Made by a program: the position numbers and the translations under genes
The notes under the pieces: generated by a model
Databases searched by the model: none
Seen by the model: the letters and a program-made list of their open reading frames with translations, nothing else
Told to the model about the DNA's origin: nothing
Assembly: GCF_900091315.1 (NCBI RefSeq)
Contig: NZ_FLSP01000001.1
Coordinates: forward strand, 179,120-243,119
Origin: Streptomyces sp. DI166
Lineage (GTDB): Bacteria > Actinomycetota > Actinomycetes > Streptomycetales > Streptomycetaceae
Direction of reading: 5' to 3'
Length of the DNA stretch: 64,000 bases
In this document: one piece after another, positions 32,997-41,329 of the stretch
Layout of the letters: every line of letters starts with the position of its first letter
How positions within the stretch are numbered: position 1 is the first letter of the stretch

Positions 32997-34332
32997 CAAG
33001 GTACGCCAGGCCCGGATGTACCGCGGTGTACCCCTCCACCAGCCTGCGCGCGACGTTCACCGAGTCGACCAGCGGATGCAGCGCGAACGCCTTCAGCGCC
33101 GTCGCCCGGGACCCGGACTCGGCGGCCGCCAGCACCTCCCGCTCGACCGCCTTCACCGAGCACACGAGCCCGGTGGCGTGGCCGGGGAGCGGGTCGACGG
33201 CGACCGGGTGGGCGCCGTTGGCGTCGACCAGGCAGGGCACCTCGATGACGGCGTCGGTGTCGAGCGCGGAGAGGGTGTGCCGGTTGCGGACGTTGAGGAT
33301 CAGGGTGGTGCGCTCGTCGCGGGCGATGGCCCGCATCAGGGCGAGCGCGACCTTCTCGTAGCCGCCGGAGAGGTCGTCGGCGTCGCGCTCGCCGGCGCCC
33401 GCGGTCTCCCGGTTCTCGGACATGTAGGTGGCCTCGCGCTCGGCCCGGGTGCGCTCCCAGGCGGCCAGCGCCTGGGCCTGCGGGTCGGTCATCCCGTCGT
33501 AGAACCCGGCCTGCTGGTCGCGCAGGAAGGCCCCGCGGGTCCGCTCGGCACGCTGGTAGGCGAGGACGGTCTCGCGGTTGAAGTAGTAGTAGTGCAAGTA
33601 CTCGTTGGGGACGGCGCCGAGTTCGCGCAGCCAGTCGGCGCCGAAGAGCTTGCCCTCCTCGAAGGAGGAGAGCAGGGCCGGGTCGGCGAGCAGCCGCGGC
33701 AGTTCGTCCCGGCCGCCGACGCGCAGGCCGCGGACCCAGCCGAGGTGGTTGAGGCCGACGTAGTCGATCCACGCCTCGGCCGGGTTCTTCACGCCGAGGA
33801 CGCGCGCGATACGGCGGCCCAGGCCGACCGGTGAGTCGCAGATGCCGATGACCCGGTCGCCGAGGTGGCGGGACATGGCCTCGGTGACCAGGCCCGCGGG
33901 GTTGGTGAAGTTGATGACCCACGCGTCCGGGGCGAGCCGGGCCACCCGGCGGGCGATGTCCACGGCCACCGGCACGGTCCGCAGCCCGTAGGCGATGCCC
34001 CCGGCGCCGACCGTCTCCTGGCCGATGACGCCCTCGGCGAGCGCCACCCGCTCGTCGTTCGCCCTGCCCTCCAGACCGCCGACGCGGATCGCCGAGAAGA
34101 CGAAGTCGGCGCCGCGCAACGCCTCGTCGAGGTCGGTGGTGGCGGTGACCGCGGGCGCGCCGGCGACCGGCGCCGCCTGCTCCGCCAGCACCCGGGTGAT
34201 CGCGGAGAGCCGCCCGGCGTCCAGGTCGTGCAGCACCACCTCGGTCACCCCGCCCTCGCCCCGGTCGGCCAGCAGCGCCCCGTACACGAGCGGCACCCTG
34301 AATCCGCCGCCGCCCAGAATCGTCAGCCTCAC
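32992..34332 (-). CDS. GH4 family glycosidase (6-phospho-beta-glucosidase-like)
   Basis: A 446-aa NAD- and metal-dependent GH4 enzyme. The N-terminal Rossmann motif is VRLTILGGGGFRVPLV. GIGQETVGAGG-like sequence and NFTNPAGLVTEAM, ICDSPVGL and DYVGLNHLGW follow in the usual order. GH4 enzymes act on 6-phospho-glucosides, alpha-galactosides or related substrates by a redox mechanism. The 6-phospho-beta-glucosidase call follows motif similarity and is not certain. GTG 34332 has AGGAAAGG upstream. First gene of the glycosidase operon. Confidence 0.8.
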   Translation of the reverse strand: MRLTILGGGGFRVPLVYGALLADRGEGGVTEVVLHDLDAGRLSAITRVLAEQAAPVAGAPAVTATTDLDEALRGADFVFSAIRVGGLEGRANDERVALAEGVIGQETVGAGGIAYGLRTVPVAVDIARRVARLAPDAWVINFTNPAGLVTEAMSRHLGDRVIGICDSPVGLGRRIARVLGVKNPAEAWIDYVGLNHLGWVRGLRVGGRDELPRLLADPALLSSFEEGKLFGADWLRELGAVPNEYLHYYYFNRETVLAYQRAERTRGAFLRDQQAGFYDGMTDPQAQALAAWERTRAEREATYMSENRETAGAGERDADDLSGGYEKVALALMRAIARDERTTLILNVRNRHTLSALDTDAVIEVPCLVDANGAHPVAVDPLPGHATGLVCSVKAVEREVLAAAESGSRATALKAFALHPLVDSVNVARRLVEGYTAVHPGLAYLV

Positions 34333-34384
34333 GCCCGCACCTTTCCTCGCCCGATCACCGGTCACAGAGCCAGGGGCATCCTGT

Positions 34385-34400
34385 CCCTCCCTCGGGAGGG
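34385..34400. promoter_or_regulatory. GC-rich palindrome upstream of the glycosidase operon
   Basis: Arms CCCTCCC and GGGAGGG are separated by TC, 53 bp upstream of the GH4 start and in the divergent region shared with the secreted-protein gene. An operator is possible; the loop is too small for a terminator. Confidence 0.35.
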
Positions 34401-34530
34401 GGATTCCGGCCCGGTCGAATTGTCCATCGCGGGGACGGCATCGGACCCGAACCGCCGCTTCCCGGGCGGTGACCCGGGCCCCGATCCATGGTTCGATTCC
34501 CCCTGTCCTCGTCGATGGGAAGGGAGCCTG

Positions 34531-35379
34531 ATGAAACGTCAACTCACCTGTGCGGCGGCCTTGTTCGGTGCGCTGGCGCTCGGTGCGAGCACGGCCACGG
34601 CGGCCGGTGACCCGCAGTGGGCCGAGGCCGGTACGGCGTACACCGACAGCCTGGGCGGCGGACAGGGGCTGGCGAGCCGGGCCGACGGCTCACTGCTGTA
34701 CCGGGGACTGCTCGACATACCGCTCTCGCTGCGGATCAAGGGCTGGAACCACGTCGGCGACCCCGACATCGCCGAGGGCCATGTCTTCGACGCCTACCAG
34801 GGCCCGGACAACGCGACCTCGAAGATGTTCGCGGTGACCACCCCGTCCGGCAAGCGCTACGAGTACGTGCACCAGCTCAACCCGGGCGAGAAGCTGAACA
34901 ACTCCTTCGCCGCCGTCTCCCCGGACGGGCAGTGGATGGTGGCGGGCGAATGGGGCGAGCAGCACCGCCTCCAGGTCTTCCCGACGCCGGTGCTCAACAA
35001 GTCCACGCCACCGACCGGCGGTGACCTGAAGGAAGCCTGGCAGATCACCCTGGACAAGCCGGTGCGGGACATCCAGGGCTGCGACTTCGTCACCGACACC
35101 CGCCTGGTCTGCGCCTCCAACGACGCGACCGGCTCCAACTTCCCGGAGATCCGCCCGCTCCTCCAGGTCGACCTCCCCCGCAAGCTGGACGGCCAGCCCG
35201 TCACCGGCACGGTGAAGTCCCTGTTCGCCCTGCCGCAGCGCAGCTGGTGCTCGGGCACCTTCGAGACGGAGGGCGTGGACTACGACGCCAGGAGCGGCAC
35301 CCTGCGCGCCCAGGTGATCCAGCCGGGGGTGTGCGCGGTGTCGACGACCGTGTACTCCTACCGGCAGGCCACCGGCTGA
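34531..35379 (+). CDS. Secreted protein of unknown function
   Basis: A 282-aa protein with a Sec signal peptide (MKRQLTCAAALFGALALGAS, cleavage near TATAA). The mature part has repeated blade-like strands (YRGLLDIPLSLRIKG, FAAVSPDGQWMVAGEWGEQH, TRLVCASND), suggesting a beta-propeller. Four Cys residues in the C-terminal half could form disulfides. No enzyme motif is seen. A ribosome site (AGGGAG) precedes the ATG. It is divergent from the glycosidase operon and ends 9 bp before the IclR gene. Confidence 0.65.
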   Translation: MKRQLTCAAALFGALALGASTATAAGDPQWAEAGTAYTDSLGGGQGLASRADGSLLYRGLLDIPLSLRIKGWNHVGDPDIAEGHVFDAYQGPDNATSKMFAVTTPSGKRYEYVHQLNPGEKLNNSFAAVSPDGQWMVAGEWGEQHRLQVFPTPVLNKSTPPTGGDLKEAWQITLDKPVRDIQGCDFVTDTRLVCASNDATGSNFPEIRPLLQVDLPRKLDGQPVTGTVKSLFALPQRSWCSGTFETEGVDYDARSGTLRAQVIQPGVCAVSTTVYSYRQATG

Positions 35380-35388
35380 CGCCACGTC

Positions 35389-36150
35389 ATGACCCCGCGT
35401 TCCGCGCCCGACCGGCTGCTGGCCGTGCTCGCCGCCTTCGACCACGAGCATCCGGCGCTGCGTCTGACGGACATCAGCCGGCGGGCCGGGCTGAGTCTGA
35501 GCACCGCGCACCGGCTGGTGCGGGTGCTCAGCGCGTGGGGCGCGCTGGAGCGGGACCCGGAGGGCCGGTACCACGTGGGGCTCCGACTGTGGGAGCTGGC
35601 GGCACTCGCGCCGCGCGGGCTCGGCCTGCGCCAGGTGGCGCTGCCGTACCTGGAGGACCTGTACGAGGCGACCCACGAGAACGTGCAGCTCGCGGTGCGC
35701 GACGGCGACGAGGTCGTCTACATCGAGTGGCTCTCGGGCCGCTCCGCCGTCGGCGTCCACATCCGGGTGGGCGCCCGCTGGCCCCTGCACGCCACCGGGG
35801 TGGGCCTGGCCCTGCTGGCCCACGACGACCCGGCCCGGCAGGAGGAGTACTGCGCGGGTCCGCTGCCCGCCTTCACCCCCTACACCCTCACCGATCCCGC
35901 CCGGCTGCGCCGCGCACTGGCCGAGGTGCGGCGCACGGGTGTCGCGGTGAGCAGCCGCCAGGTCACCGACGACGCCCTGTCGGTGGCCGCCCCGGTGCGC
36001 GGCGCCGACGGCACGGTCGTCGCCGCCGTGTCGGTGGTGGTGCCCGAGGCGGGCGCCCAGGTCCCGGTGCTGGCCCCGGCGGTACGGCTCGCGGCGCGGG
36101 GGATCTCGCGGGCCCTGGGGTGGCTGCCGGACGAGGGAGCCACTGGATAG
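35389..36150 (+). CDS. IclR-family transcriptional regulator
   Basis: A 253-aa regulator with an N-terminal winged helix (LRLTDISRRAGLSLSTAHRL) and an IclR effector domain (HIRVGARWPLHATGVGLALL; SVAAPVRGADGTVVAAVSVV). No clear Shine-Dalgarno sequence precedes the ATG at 35389; it may be translated with the secreted-protein gene 9 bp upstream. The target is not evident; the adjacent secreted protein or glycosidase operon are candidates. Confidence 0.83.
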   Translation: MTPRSAPDRLLAVLAAFDHEHPALRLTDISRRAGLSLSTAHRLVRVLSAWGALERDPEGRYHVGLRLWELAALAPRGLGLRQVALPYLEDLYEATHENVQLAVRDGDEVVYIEWLSGRSAVGVHIRVGARWPLHATGVGLALLAHDDPARQEEYCAGPLPAFTPYTLTDPARLRRALAEVRRTGVAVSSRQVTDDALSVAAPVRGADGTVVAAVSVVVPEAGAQVPVLAPAVRLAARGISRALGWLPDEGATG

Positions 36151-36226
36151 GCCGGTCCGCGCTCTCCTCCGCGGGCGGACCCGAGGGACTTCACGGCCAC
36201 CTCCTTCCCAGCGGCCCGATATCCCT

Positions 36227-36238
36227 CTCACCGGTGAG
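36227..36238. promoter_or_regulatory. Palindrome upstream of the sensor kinase gene
   Basis: CTCACCGGTGAG is a perfect 12-bp palindrome, 67 bp before the kinase start. It is a candidate binding site for the partner response regulator. Confidence 0.4.
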
Positions 36239-36305
36239 GACGGTGCCGCGTCCGACTCCGATACTGGACGGGCCTCCTCCCCCGAGAGAGCCCAGGGAGC
36301 CGCCC

Positions 36306-37496
36306 ATGCCCCCGCCGTCCTGGCTCGCGCCCGCCGTCACCCGGCTGCGCACGGCGAACCCGTACGTCGTCGACGCCGCGCTCGCCGCGCTGGTGCTGTT
36401 CGCCGCCTCCCTCCAATGGATGTTCCCGGACGAGGGCGACGACCGGCTCACCACACAGGGCTGGCTGCTCGCCCTGGCCACCGCACTGCCGCTGGTGTGG
36501 CGGCGCCGCGCGCCCTTCGCCACCGCCATCGCCGTCTCCGCGGCCACCGCCTCCATGGCCTGGTACCACGCCCCGCCCCCGGACGTCGTCTACGGGGGCC
36601 TGGTCGTCCTGTACACGATGGCCGCCCAGGGCAAGGTCTGGCAGCGCCGGTTCATGCTGACGGGCTGGATCCTCGGCGTGGTCCTCACCATGCAGCACAA
36701 GGAGGATCCCCTCCCCTTCGAGTACGCCTTCCAACTGCTCAGCCTGGTCTTCGGATACGGCTTCGGCATGCTCGCCCGGGTGCAGCGCGCCTACACCGCG
36801 GCCCTGGTGGACCGGGCCCGGCGCCTTGAGCAGGAGCGGGCCGCCGACACCGCGCGGGCCATGGCGCAGGAACGGGCGCGCATCGCCCGGGACATGCACG
36901 ACATCCTCGCCCACGCCGTCAGCCTGATGGTGGTGCAGGCCGAGGCGGGTCCGGTGGTGGTGCGCAGCGATCCGGAGCGCGCGGAGGCCGCGTTCGACGC
37001 CATCGCGGCGACCGGCCGGGACGCGATGGCCCAGTTGCGGCGCATCCTCGGGGTGCTGAAGGAGGAGGAGCGCGAGGACGGCGCGCGCCGCGTGCCGCAA
37101 CCGGGTGTGGCGGCGCTGCCCGCACTGGTCCGGCAGGTCACCGAGACCACCGGGCTCCGCGTCGGCCTGTGCACCGACGGCGATCCGAGCCCGCTGCCGC
37201 CGGACACCGAGGTCGCCGCGTTCCGCATCGTGCAGGAGGCGCTCACCAACACCGTGAAGCACGCCCACGCCTCGTCCGCTACCGTCGCTCTGGAGTGGGG
37301 GGAGGACGAGTTGACGCTGTCGGTGACGGACGACGGACAGGGCCCGTCGGGGCCGGGCGGCGGCCATGGGCTGATCGGCATCCGGGAACGGGCCGCCGCC
37401 TGCGGAGGCAGCGCACGTACCGGGCGCGGTCCCGAGGGCGGGTTCCGGGTCGTCGTACGCCTTCCGGCCGGTGACCGGCAGGCGGCGCTCGGGTGA
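36306..37496 (+). CDS. Two-component sensor histidine kinase (NarL-partner, HisKA_3)
   Basis: A 396-aa membrane kinase. Five or so N-terminal helices occupy residues 20-160 with little extracellular sequence, so it senses a membrane or intracellular signal. The HisKA_3 dimerisation helix has the phospho-acceptor His198 in RARIARDMHDILAHAVS, and the ATPase domain has EALTNTVKHA and GHGLIGIRERA. The ATG at 36306 has AGGGAG 9 bp upstream. Its stop overlaps the response regulator start. Confidence 0.88.
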   Translation: MPPPSWLAPAVTRLRTANPYVVDAALAALVLFAASLQWMFPDEGDDRLTTQGWLLALATALPLVWRRRAPFATAIAVSAATASMAWYHAPPPDVVYGGLVVLYTMAAQGKVWQRRFMLTGWILGVVLTMQHKEDPLPFEYAFQLLSLVFGYGFGMLARVQRAYTAALVDRARRLEQERAADTARAMAQERARIARDMHDILAHAVSLMVVQAEAGPVVVRSDPERAEAAFDAIAATGRDAMAQLRRILGVLKEEEREDGARRVPQPGVAALPALVRQVTETTGLRVGLCTDGDPSPLPPDTEVAAFRIVQEALTNTVKHAHASSATVALEWGEDELTLSVTDDGQGPSGPGGGHGLIGIRERAAACGGSARTGRGPEGGFRVVVRLPAGDRQAALG

Positions 37497-38167
37497 GCAT
37501 CCGTGTGGTGGTCGCCGACGACCAGGAACTGGTCCGCAGCGGCTTCAGCATGATCCTGGAGGCGCAGCCGGACATCGAGGTGGTCGCCGAGGCCGGGGAC
37601 GGCGCGCAGGCGGTGGCCGCCGTGCAGGCGCACGCGCCAGACGTGCTGCTGCTCGACATCCGGATGCCCGTCATGGACGGTCTGGAGGCGGCCCGCCGGG
37701 TGTGCGGGCAGTCCGCCTGCAAGGTCGTCATGCTCACCACCTTCGATCTGGACGAGTACGTGTACGAGGCGCTGTGCGCGGGGGCCAGCGGGTTTCTGCT
37801 GAAGGACGTGCGCCGGGACGACCTGGTGCACGCGGTCCGGGTGGTCGCCGCCGGGGACTCCCTGCTCGCCCCGACCGTGACCCGGCGCCTGGTCGCGGAC
37901 CTGGTGCGGCGGCGCCGTCAGGAGACGGCGGCGGAGGTCACGCCGGAGCGCCTGGAGGTGCTCACCGCGCGGGAGGTGGAGACCCTGCGGATGCTGGCCC
38001 GCGGGCTGTCCAACGCGGAGATCGCCTCGGCGCTGTTCGTCAGCGAGCACACCGTGAAGACCCACGTCAGCAATGTGCTGAGCAAGCTGGGGCTCAGGGA
38101 CCGCGTGCAGGCGGTGATCTGCGCCTACGAGACCGGGCTGGTGACGCCCGGGGAGCATCAGTCCTGA
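37493..38167 (+). CDS. NarL/LuxR-family response regulator
   Basis: A 224-aa regulator. The receiver domain has the phospho-acceptor Asp55 in VLLLDIRMPVMDG, and the C-terminal LuxR helix-turn-helix is LTAREVETLRMLARGLSNAE with FVSEHTVKTHVSNVL. GTG 37493 overlaps the kinase stop (GTGA). It forms a pair with the preceding kinase. The regulated genes are unknown; the neighbouring VOC and MMPL genes are possible. Confidence 0.9.
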   Translation: MSIRVVVADDQELVRSGFSMILEAQPDIEVVAEAGDGAQAVAAVQAHAPDVLLLDIRMPVMDGLEAARRVCGQSACKVVMLTTFDLDEYVYEALCAGASGFLLKDVRRDDLVHAVRVVAAGDSLLAPTVTRRLVADLVRRRRQETAAEVTPERLEVLTAREVETLRMLARGLSNAEIASALFVSEHTVKTHVSNVLSKLGLRDRVQAVICAYETGLVTPGEHQS

Positions 38168-38634
38168 CCGTCCCCCAGTTCGGTGAAGAGCGTGAGCTGC
38201 AGGGCGCCCGGGGCCTCCAGACGGGAGTTGAGCGAGTTCCATGGCGTGCGCGTCGGCTCGGCGACGACCTGGGCGCCGGCGTCCGCCAGTCGGCGCGTCA
38301 CCGCCGGTGAGTCGGCCACCTCGAACGCCACCCGTATGTGCCCGGCAACCCGCCGTCCGACCTCGACCTCGTCGATGAACTCCGCGTGGTTCGGATCGGT
38401 CAGCTCCAGCGTGGCCCGGCCCGCCTCCAGGATGCTCACCCGCCCGCCCGGCGAGGAGAACGCGGCCCGCTCGGGCAGGCCGAGGACATCCCGGTAGAAG
38501 CGCAGCGCGGCGTCGTAGTCCTCGGCGGTGACAACGAGCCGCATTTCACGGACCGCCGGCTCGGGCTGCTCCGGCCCCTCTTCCCGCTCCCGAGACTGCT
38601 CCGGAGTCCGTTCCTGCCTCTGCTCCTCGGACAT
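38158..38634 (-). CDS. VOC-family protein (glyoxalase/bleomycin-resistance-like)
   Basis: A 158-aa single-module VOC protein. The fold starts at MRLVVTAEDYDAALRFYRDV and includes VSILEAGRATLELTDPNHAE and HIRVAFEVADS. The first 30 residues are charged and low complexity. ATG 38634 was chosen for GGGGGAG six bases upstream; a reading from 38748 has no family support. Such proteins bind or modify small molecules, including antibiotics. Its 3' end overlaps the response regulator by 10 bp on the opposite strand. Confidence 0.78.
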   Translation of the reverse strand: MSEEQRQERTPEQSREREEGPEQPEPAVREMRLVVTAEDYDAALRFYRDVLGLPERAAFSSPGGRVSILEAGRATLELTDPNHAEFIDEVEVGRRVAGHIRVAFEVADSPAVTRRLADAGAQVVAEPTRTPWNSLNSRLEAPGALQLTLFTELGDGQD

Positions 38635-38759
38635 GTGCGCTCCCCCGTGAACGACGTTCCCGACCCCGTGGCCGTCCTCGACTTCCCCGACCCCGCGATC
38701 AAGCTTTCCTGACCGGACAACTCCCGGCGCGCACCCGAAGATTCCCACCGCCCCATCCC

Positions 38760-38797
38760 TCGTACGAGTGAGTCGGCCCGGTCACTCCCCCGTACGA
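38760..38797. promoter_or_regulatory. Spaced inverted repeat upstream of the MMPL gene
   Basis: TCGTACGAGTGA (38760-38771) is mirrored by TCACT (38782-38786) and CGTACGA (38791-38797). It lies in the divergent region between the VOC and MMPL genes and could be an operator for either. Confidence 0.35.
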
Positions 38798-38896
38798 CGG
38801 ACCCCCGCAAACCGCTCCCTCCGGCGATCCGGCGCACCCCGGTCCGGGACGAGTCTGGGGGCACTTGACCACTGTCCCTATTCGCCGGAGGCTCCC

Positions 38897-41011
38897 GTGC
38901 TCTCCACGTTCGCCCGGGCGGCCACCCGCCGCCCCCTCACCGTCATGCTGCTCTGGCTGCTCTTCCTACTGCTCGGCTTCGGGCTCGGCACAGGCGTCTT
39001 CGGACGGCTCTCCGACGAGGTACCGAACGTCCCCGGTACCGAGTCGGAGCTGGCCGAGGAGTACCTCTCCTCGGTCGACCCGACCGGCGAGTCCATTACC
39101 GCGGTCGTCGCGGGCGGTCCGGTCTCCGACGCCGCGCTGCGCGCCCAGGTGGAACGGGCCGTCGCCGATGTGCGCGAGATCGCCGGGGTCGCGGCCGTGC
39201 CCGATCCGTACACCACGCCCGGTCTCACCGCCGAGGACGGGCGGGCGCTGATCATCCCGGTCACGTTCGAGGGCGGTCTGGACGACGGGGCCGAGGAGGA
39301 GGCGACCGACGCGGCCGCGGACCGTATCCGGGAGATCGACGCGCCCGACGTCCACGTCAGCGGCGGCGAACTGCTCGGCACGCAGATCGGCGAGCGGGCC
39401 CAGGAGGACGTCAAGAACGCCGAGTTGATCTCCCTGCCCGTCGTACTCGCCCTGCTTCTGGTGGTGTTCGGCGGGCTGCGCGCCGCGGCGCTGCCGCTGG
39501 TGATCGCGGTCAGCGGGATCGCGGGCGCGTTCCTGGCGCTGTTCGCGTTCAGCGAGGTCACCGACATCTCCGTGTACGCGATCCAGGTGACCACCATGCT
39601 GGGGCTCGGACTCGCCGTGGACTACGCCCTGTTGATGCTGGTGCGGTTCCGGGAGGAGCGCCGGCACACCGAGGACGTGGTGGAGGCCGTGCACCGTACG
39701 GTCGCCGCGGCCGGGCGTACCGTGCTGTTCTCCGGGCTCACGGTGGCCGTCAGCCTGACCGGGCTGCTGGTCTTCCCGAGCGTGTTCCTGCGCAGTATGG
39801 GCCTGGCCGTGGCCGCCGTGGTGGTCGTCGACATGCTGGCGGCGCTCACCCTGCTGCCCGCGCTGCTGGCCAGGTTCGGCGGGCGGATCCCGGCCGCGAA
39901 GGTCCGCCCGGAGCGTGAGGAGGGGCGGCTGTTCGCACGGCTGGGCCGGTTCGCGGCGCGCCGCCGGATCGCCGTGGTCGCCACCGTCGTACCGGTGCTG
40001 CTGGTGCTGGCCCTGCCCGTGGCCGGGCTGACCATCGGCATCGGCGACGCCAAGCAACTGCCCACGAGCACCGAGGCGCGGCAGCTCTACGACACGATCG
40101 ACGCGCACTTCCCGACCGGTACCGGGGTAGAGCCGATCACCGTGGTCGTCCGTCCCGGCACCGACCCTGCGACGGCCGAGCGGATCGGCTCGCTGTCGGG
40201 TGCCGAGTCGCGTGAACTTCCGGGCGGGACCACGGTGGTGGAGATCCAGCCGCCGGGGAGCGCGGACGGCGGGGCCGCCACGGACCTGGTGGAGCACATC
40301 CGGGAACTGCGCGGTGACGAACCGGTGGAGGTGACCGGGGTCGCGGCGCGGCTGGTGGACTTCCGGGAGATGCTCGCCGAGCGGGCCCCCTGGGCGGCGG
40401 TGACCGTGCTCGCGGGGATCTTCGCGCTGCTGTTCGCCTTCACCGGTTCGGTGCTCATCCCGCTGCGCACCATCGCGACCACGCTGCTCAGTCTGGGCGC
40501 GGCGCTCGGTGCGGTGGTGTGGGTGTTCCAGGACGGGCATCTGGCCGGGCTGCTGGGCGCCGAGGGCCTGGGCGCGCTGAGCCTGACCGCTCCGCCGCTG
40601 ATCGTGGCCATCGCCTTCGGACTCGCCATGGACTACGAACTGTTCATCCTGGCCCGGATGCGGGAGGCCCGGGAGCGCGGTGAGGACGAGCGCGAGGCCG
40701 TCGTGACCGGTCTGCGCCGCTCCGGGCGGGTCGTCACGTGCGCCGCGCTGCTGCTGGCGGTGGTCTTCGGCGCCTTCATGACGGGCGGCTTCTCCCCGAT
40801 CCTGCAGATCGGGCTGGGGCTCACGCTGGCGGTGCTCATCGACGCCACCGTCGTACGGATGCTGCTCGTCCCGGCGACGATGGCGCTGCTCGGACGGCAC
40901 GCCTGGTGGGCACCGCGGCCACTGCGCCGGCTGCACGACCGGATCGGGATCAGCGAGGCACCCGAACTCCCGGAGCACGAGCGGGCGGTGAGCACGGGCG
41001 CGCGGCCGTAG
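38897..41011 (+). CDS. MMPL-family RND-type membrane transporter
   Basis: A 704-aa exporter with the MMPL duplication: a first helix (VMLLWLLFLLLGFGLG), an extracytoplasmic loop of about 150 residues, five helices (QVTTMLGLGLAVDYALLMLV in the middle), and the same plan in the second half (LIVAIAFGLAMDYELFILAR). These proteins move lipids or hydrophobic compounds using proton flow. GTG 38897 has GGAGG 6 bp upstream; the longer reading from 38768 has no membrane segment and no ribosome site. TTGACC about 25 bp upstream may be its -35. Confidence 0.88.
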   Translation: MLSTFARAATRRPLTVMLLWLLFLLLGFGLGTGVFGRLSDEVPNVPGTESELAEEYLSSVDPTGESITAVVAGGPVSDAALRAQVERAVADVREIAGVAAVPDPYTTPGLTAEDGRALIIPVTFEGGLDDGAEEEATDAAADRIREIDAPDVHVSGGELLGTQIGERAQEDVKNAELISLPVVLALLLVVFGGLRAAALPLVIAVSGIAGAFLALFAFSEVTDISVYAIQVTTMLGLGLAVDYALLMLVRFREERRHTEDVVEAVHRTVAAAGRTVLFSGLTVAVSLTGLLVFPSVFLRSMGLAVAAVVVVDMLAALTLLPALLARFGGRIPAAKVRPEREEGRLFARLGRFAARRRIAVVATVVPVLLVLALPVAGLTIGIGDAKQLPTSTEARQLYDTIDAHFPTGTGVEPITVVVRPGTDPATAERIGSLSGAESRELPGGTTVVEIQPPGSADGGAATDLVEHIRELRGDEPVEVTGVAARLVDFREMLAERAPWAAVTVLAGIFALLFAFTGSVLIPLRTIATTLLSLGAALGAVVWVFQDGHLAGLLGAEGLGALSLTAPPLIVAIAFGLAMDYELFILARMREARERGEDEREAVVTGLRRSGRVVTCAALLLAVVFGAFMTGGFSPILQIGLGLTLAVLIDATVVRMLLVPATMALLGRHAWWAPRPLRRLHDRIGISEAPELPEHERAVSTGARP

Positions 41012-41030
41012 GTACCGGCGCCTTCCTCGG

Positions 41031-41140
41031 ACCGGCACGGCCGCAAGGTGCTGGTCACCGCGACTACCGGATCAGCACGGCCGCGAGGGGATGGTCACAG
41101 CAGCTTCCGCATCAGCACGGCCGCACCCCGGCCGTGCTGA
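41031..41140. repeat. Three imperfect 40-bp tandem repeats after the MMPL gene
   Basis: The block CACGGCCGC recurs at 41036, 41076 and 41116, exactly 40 bp apart. Units 1 and 2 also share AGG-N-G-N-TGGTCAC about nine bases later. The third unit is completed into a terminator hairpin. This explains the left part of a 318-bp gene-free stretch (41012-41329); the right part carries the GH16 promoter. Confidence 0.75.
41112..41140 (+). terminator. Strong hairpin terminator
   Basis: A perfect 12-bp stem TCAGCACGGCCG / CGGCCGTGCTGA with a 5-nt loop lies about 100 bp downstream of the MMPL stop. There is no U tract, as is usual in streptomycetes. Confidence 0.75.
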
Positions 41141-41255
41141 CCCGTGCAGAACACCTCGCATCACACCCCCAGCCCCCCTTCACCGCGTGAACTCACCACT
41201 ACCGAGCGGGATTTCTCTGCTTCACCTCTTGACGGCCGAGGTGCCGAGCGGCACA

Positions 41256-41292
41256 TTGACGTCACTTTGAGAGCGCTCTCAGGGTGCTCTCA
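41256..41292 (+). promoter_or_regulatory. GH16 promoter with CebR-like LacI operator
   Basis: TTGACG (41256-41261) is a plausible -35. The perfect palindrome TGAGAGCGCTCTCA (41268-41281) closely resembles the CebR operator TGGGAGCGCTCCCA. A second half-like copy, GGTGCTCTCA, follows at 41283-41292. Repression by a LacI-family beta-glucan sensor is inferred. Confidence 0.65.
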
Positions 41293-41329
41293 AGGGCTCC
41301 CCACACCCGTACCCGAGAGGCAGCACCCG

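Noticed and set aside
30010..33834. A plus-strand open frame of 1274 codons antisense to GH38 and GH4
   Set aside because: Its Gly/Val/Asp/Arg-rich translation has no domain and mirrors the real genes' codon bias; GH38 and GH4 on the other strand have full family motifs.
28646..33922. A single minus-strand open frame of 1758 codons
   Set aside because: Only the last 417 codons (29896 to 28646) encode a recognisable protein, GH29. The rest is out of frame with the GH38 and GH4 genes and is low-complexity Arg/Pro/Gly translation typical of shadow frames in high-GC DNA.
34385..34400. GC-rich palindrome as a rho-independent terminator
   Set aside because: The two-base centre leaves no room for a loop, and it lies upstream of divergent genes.
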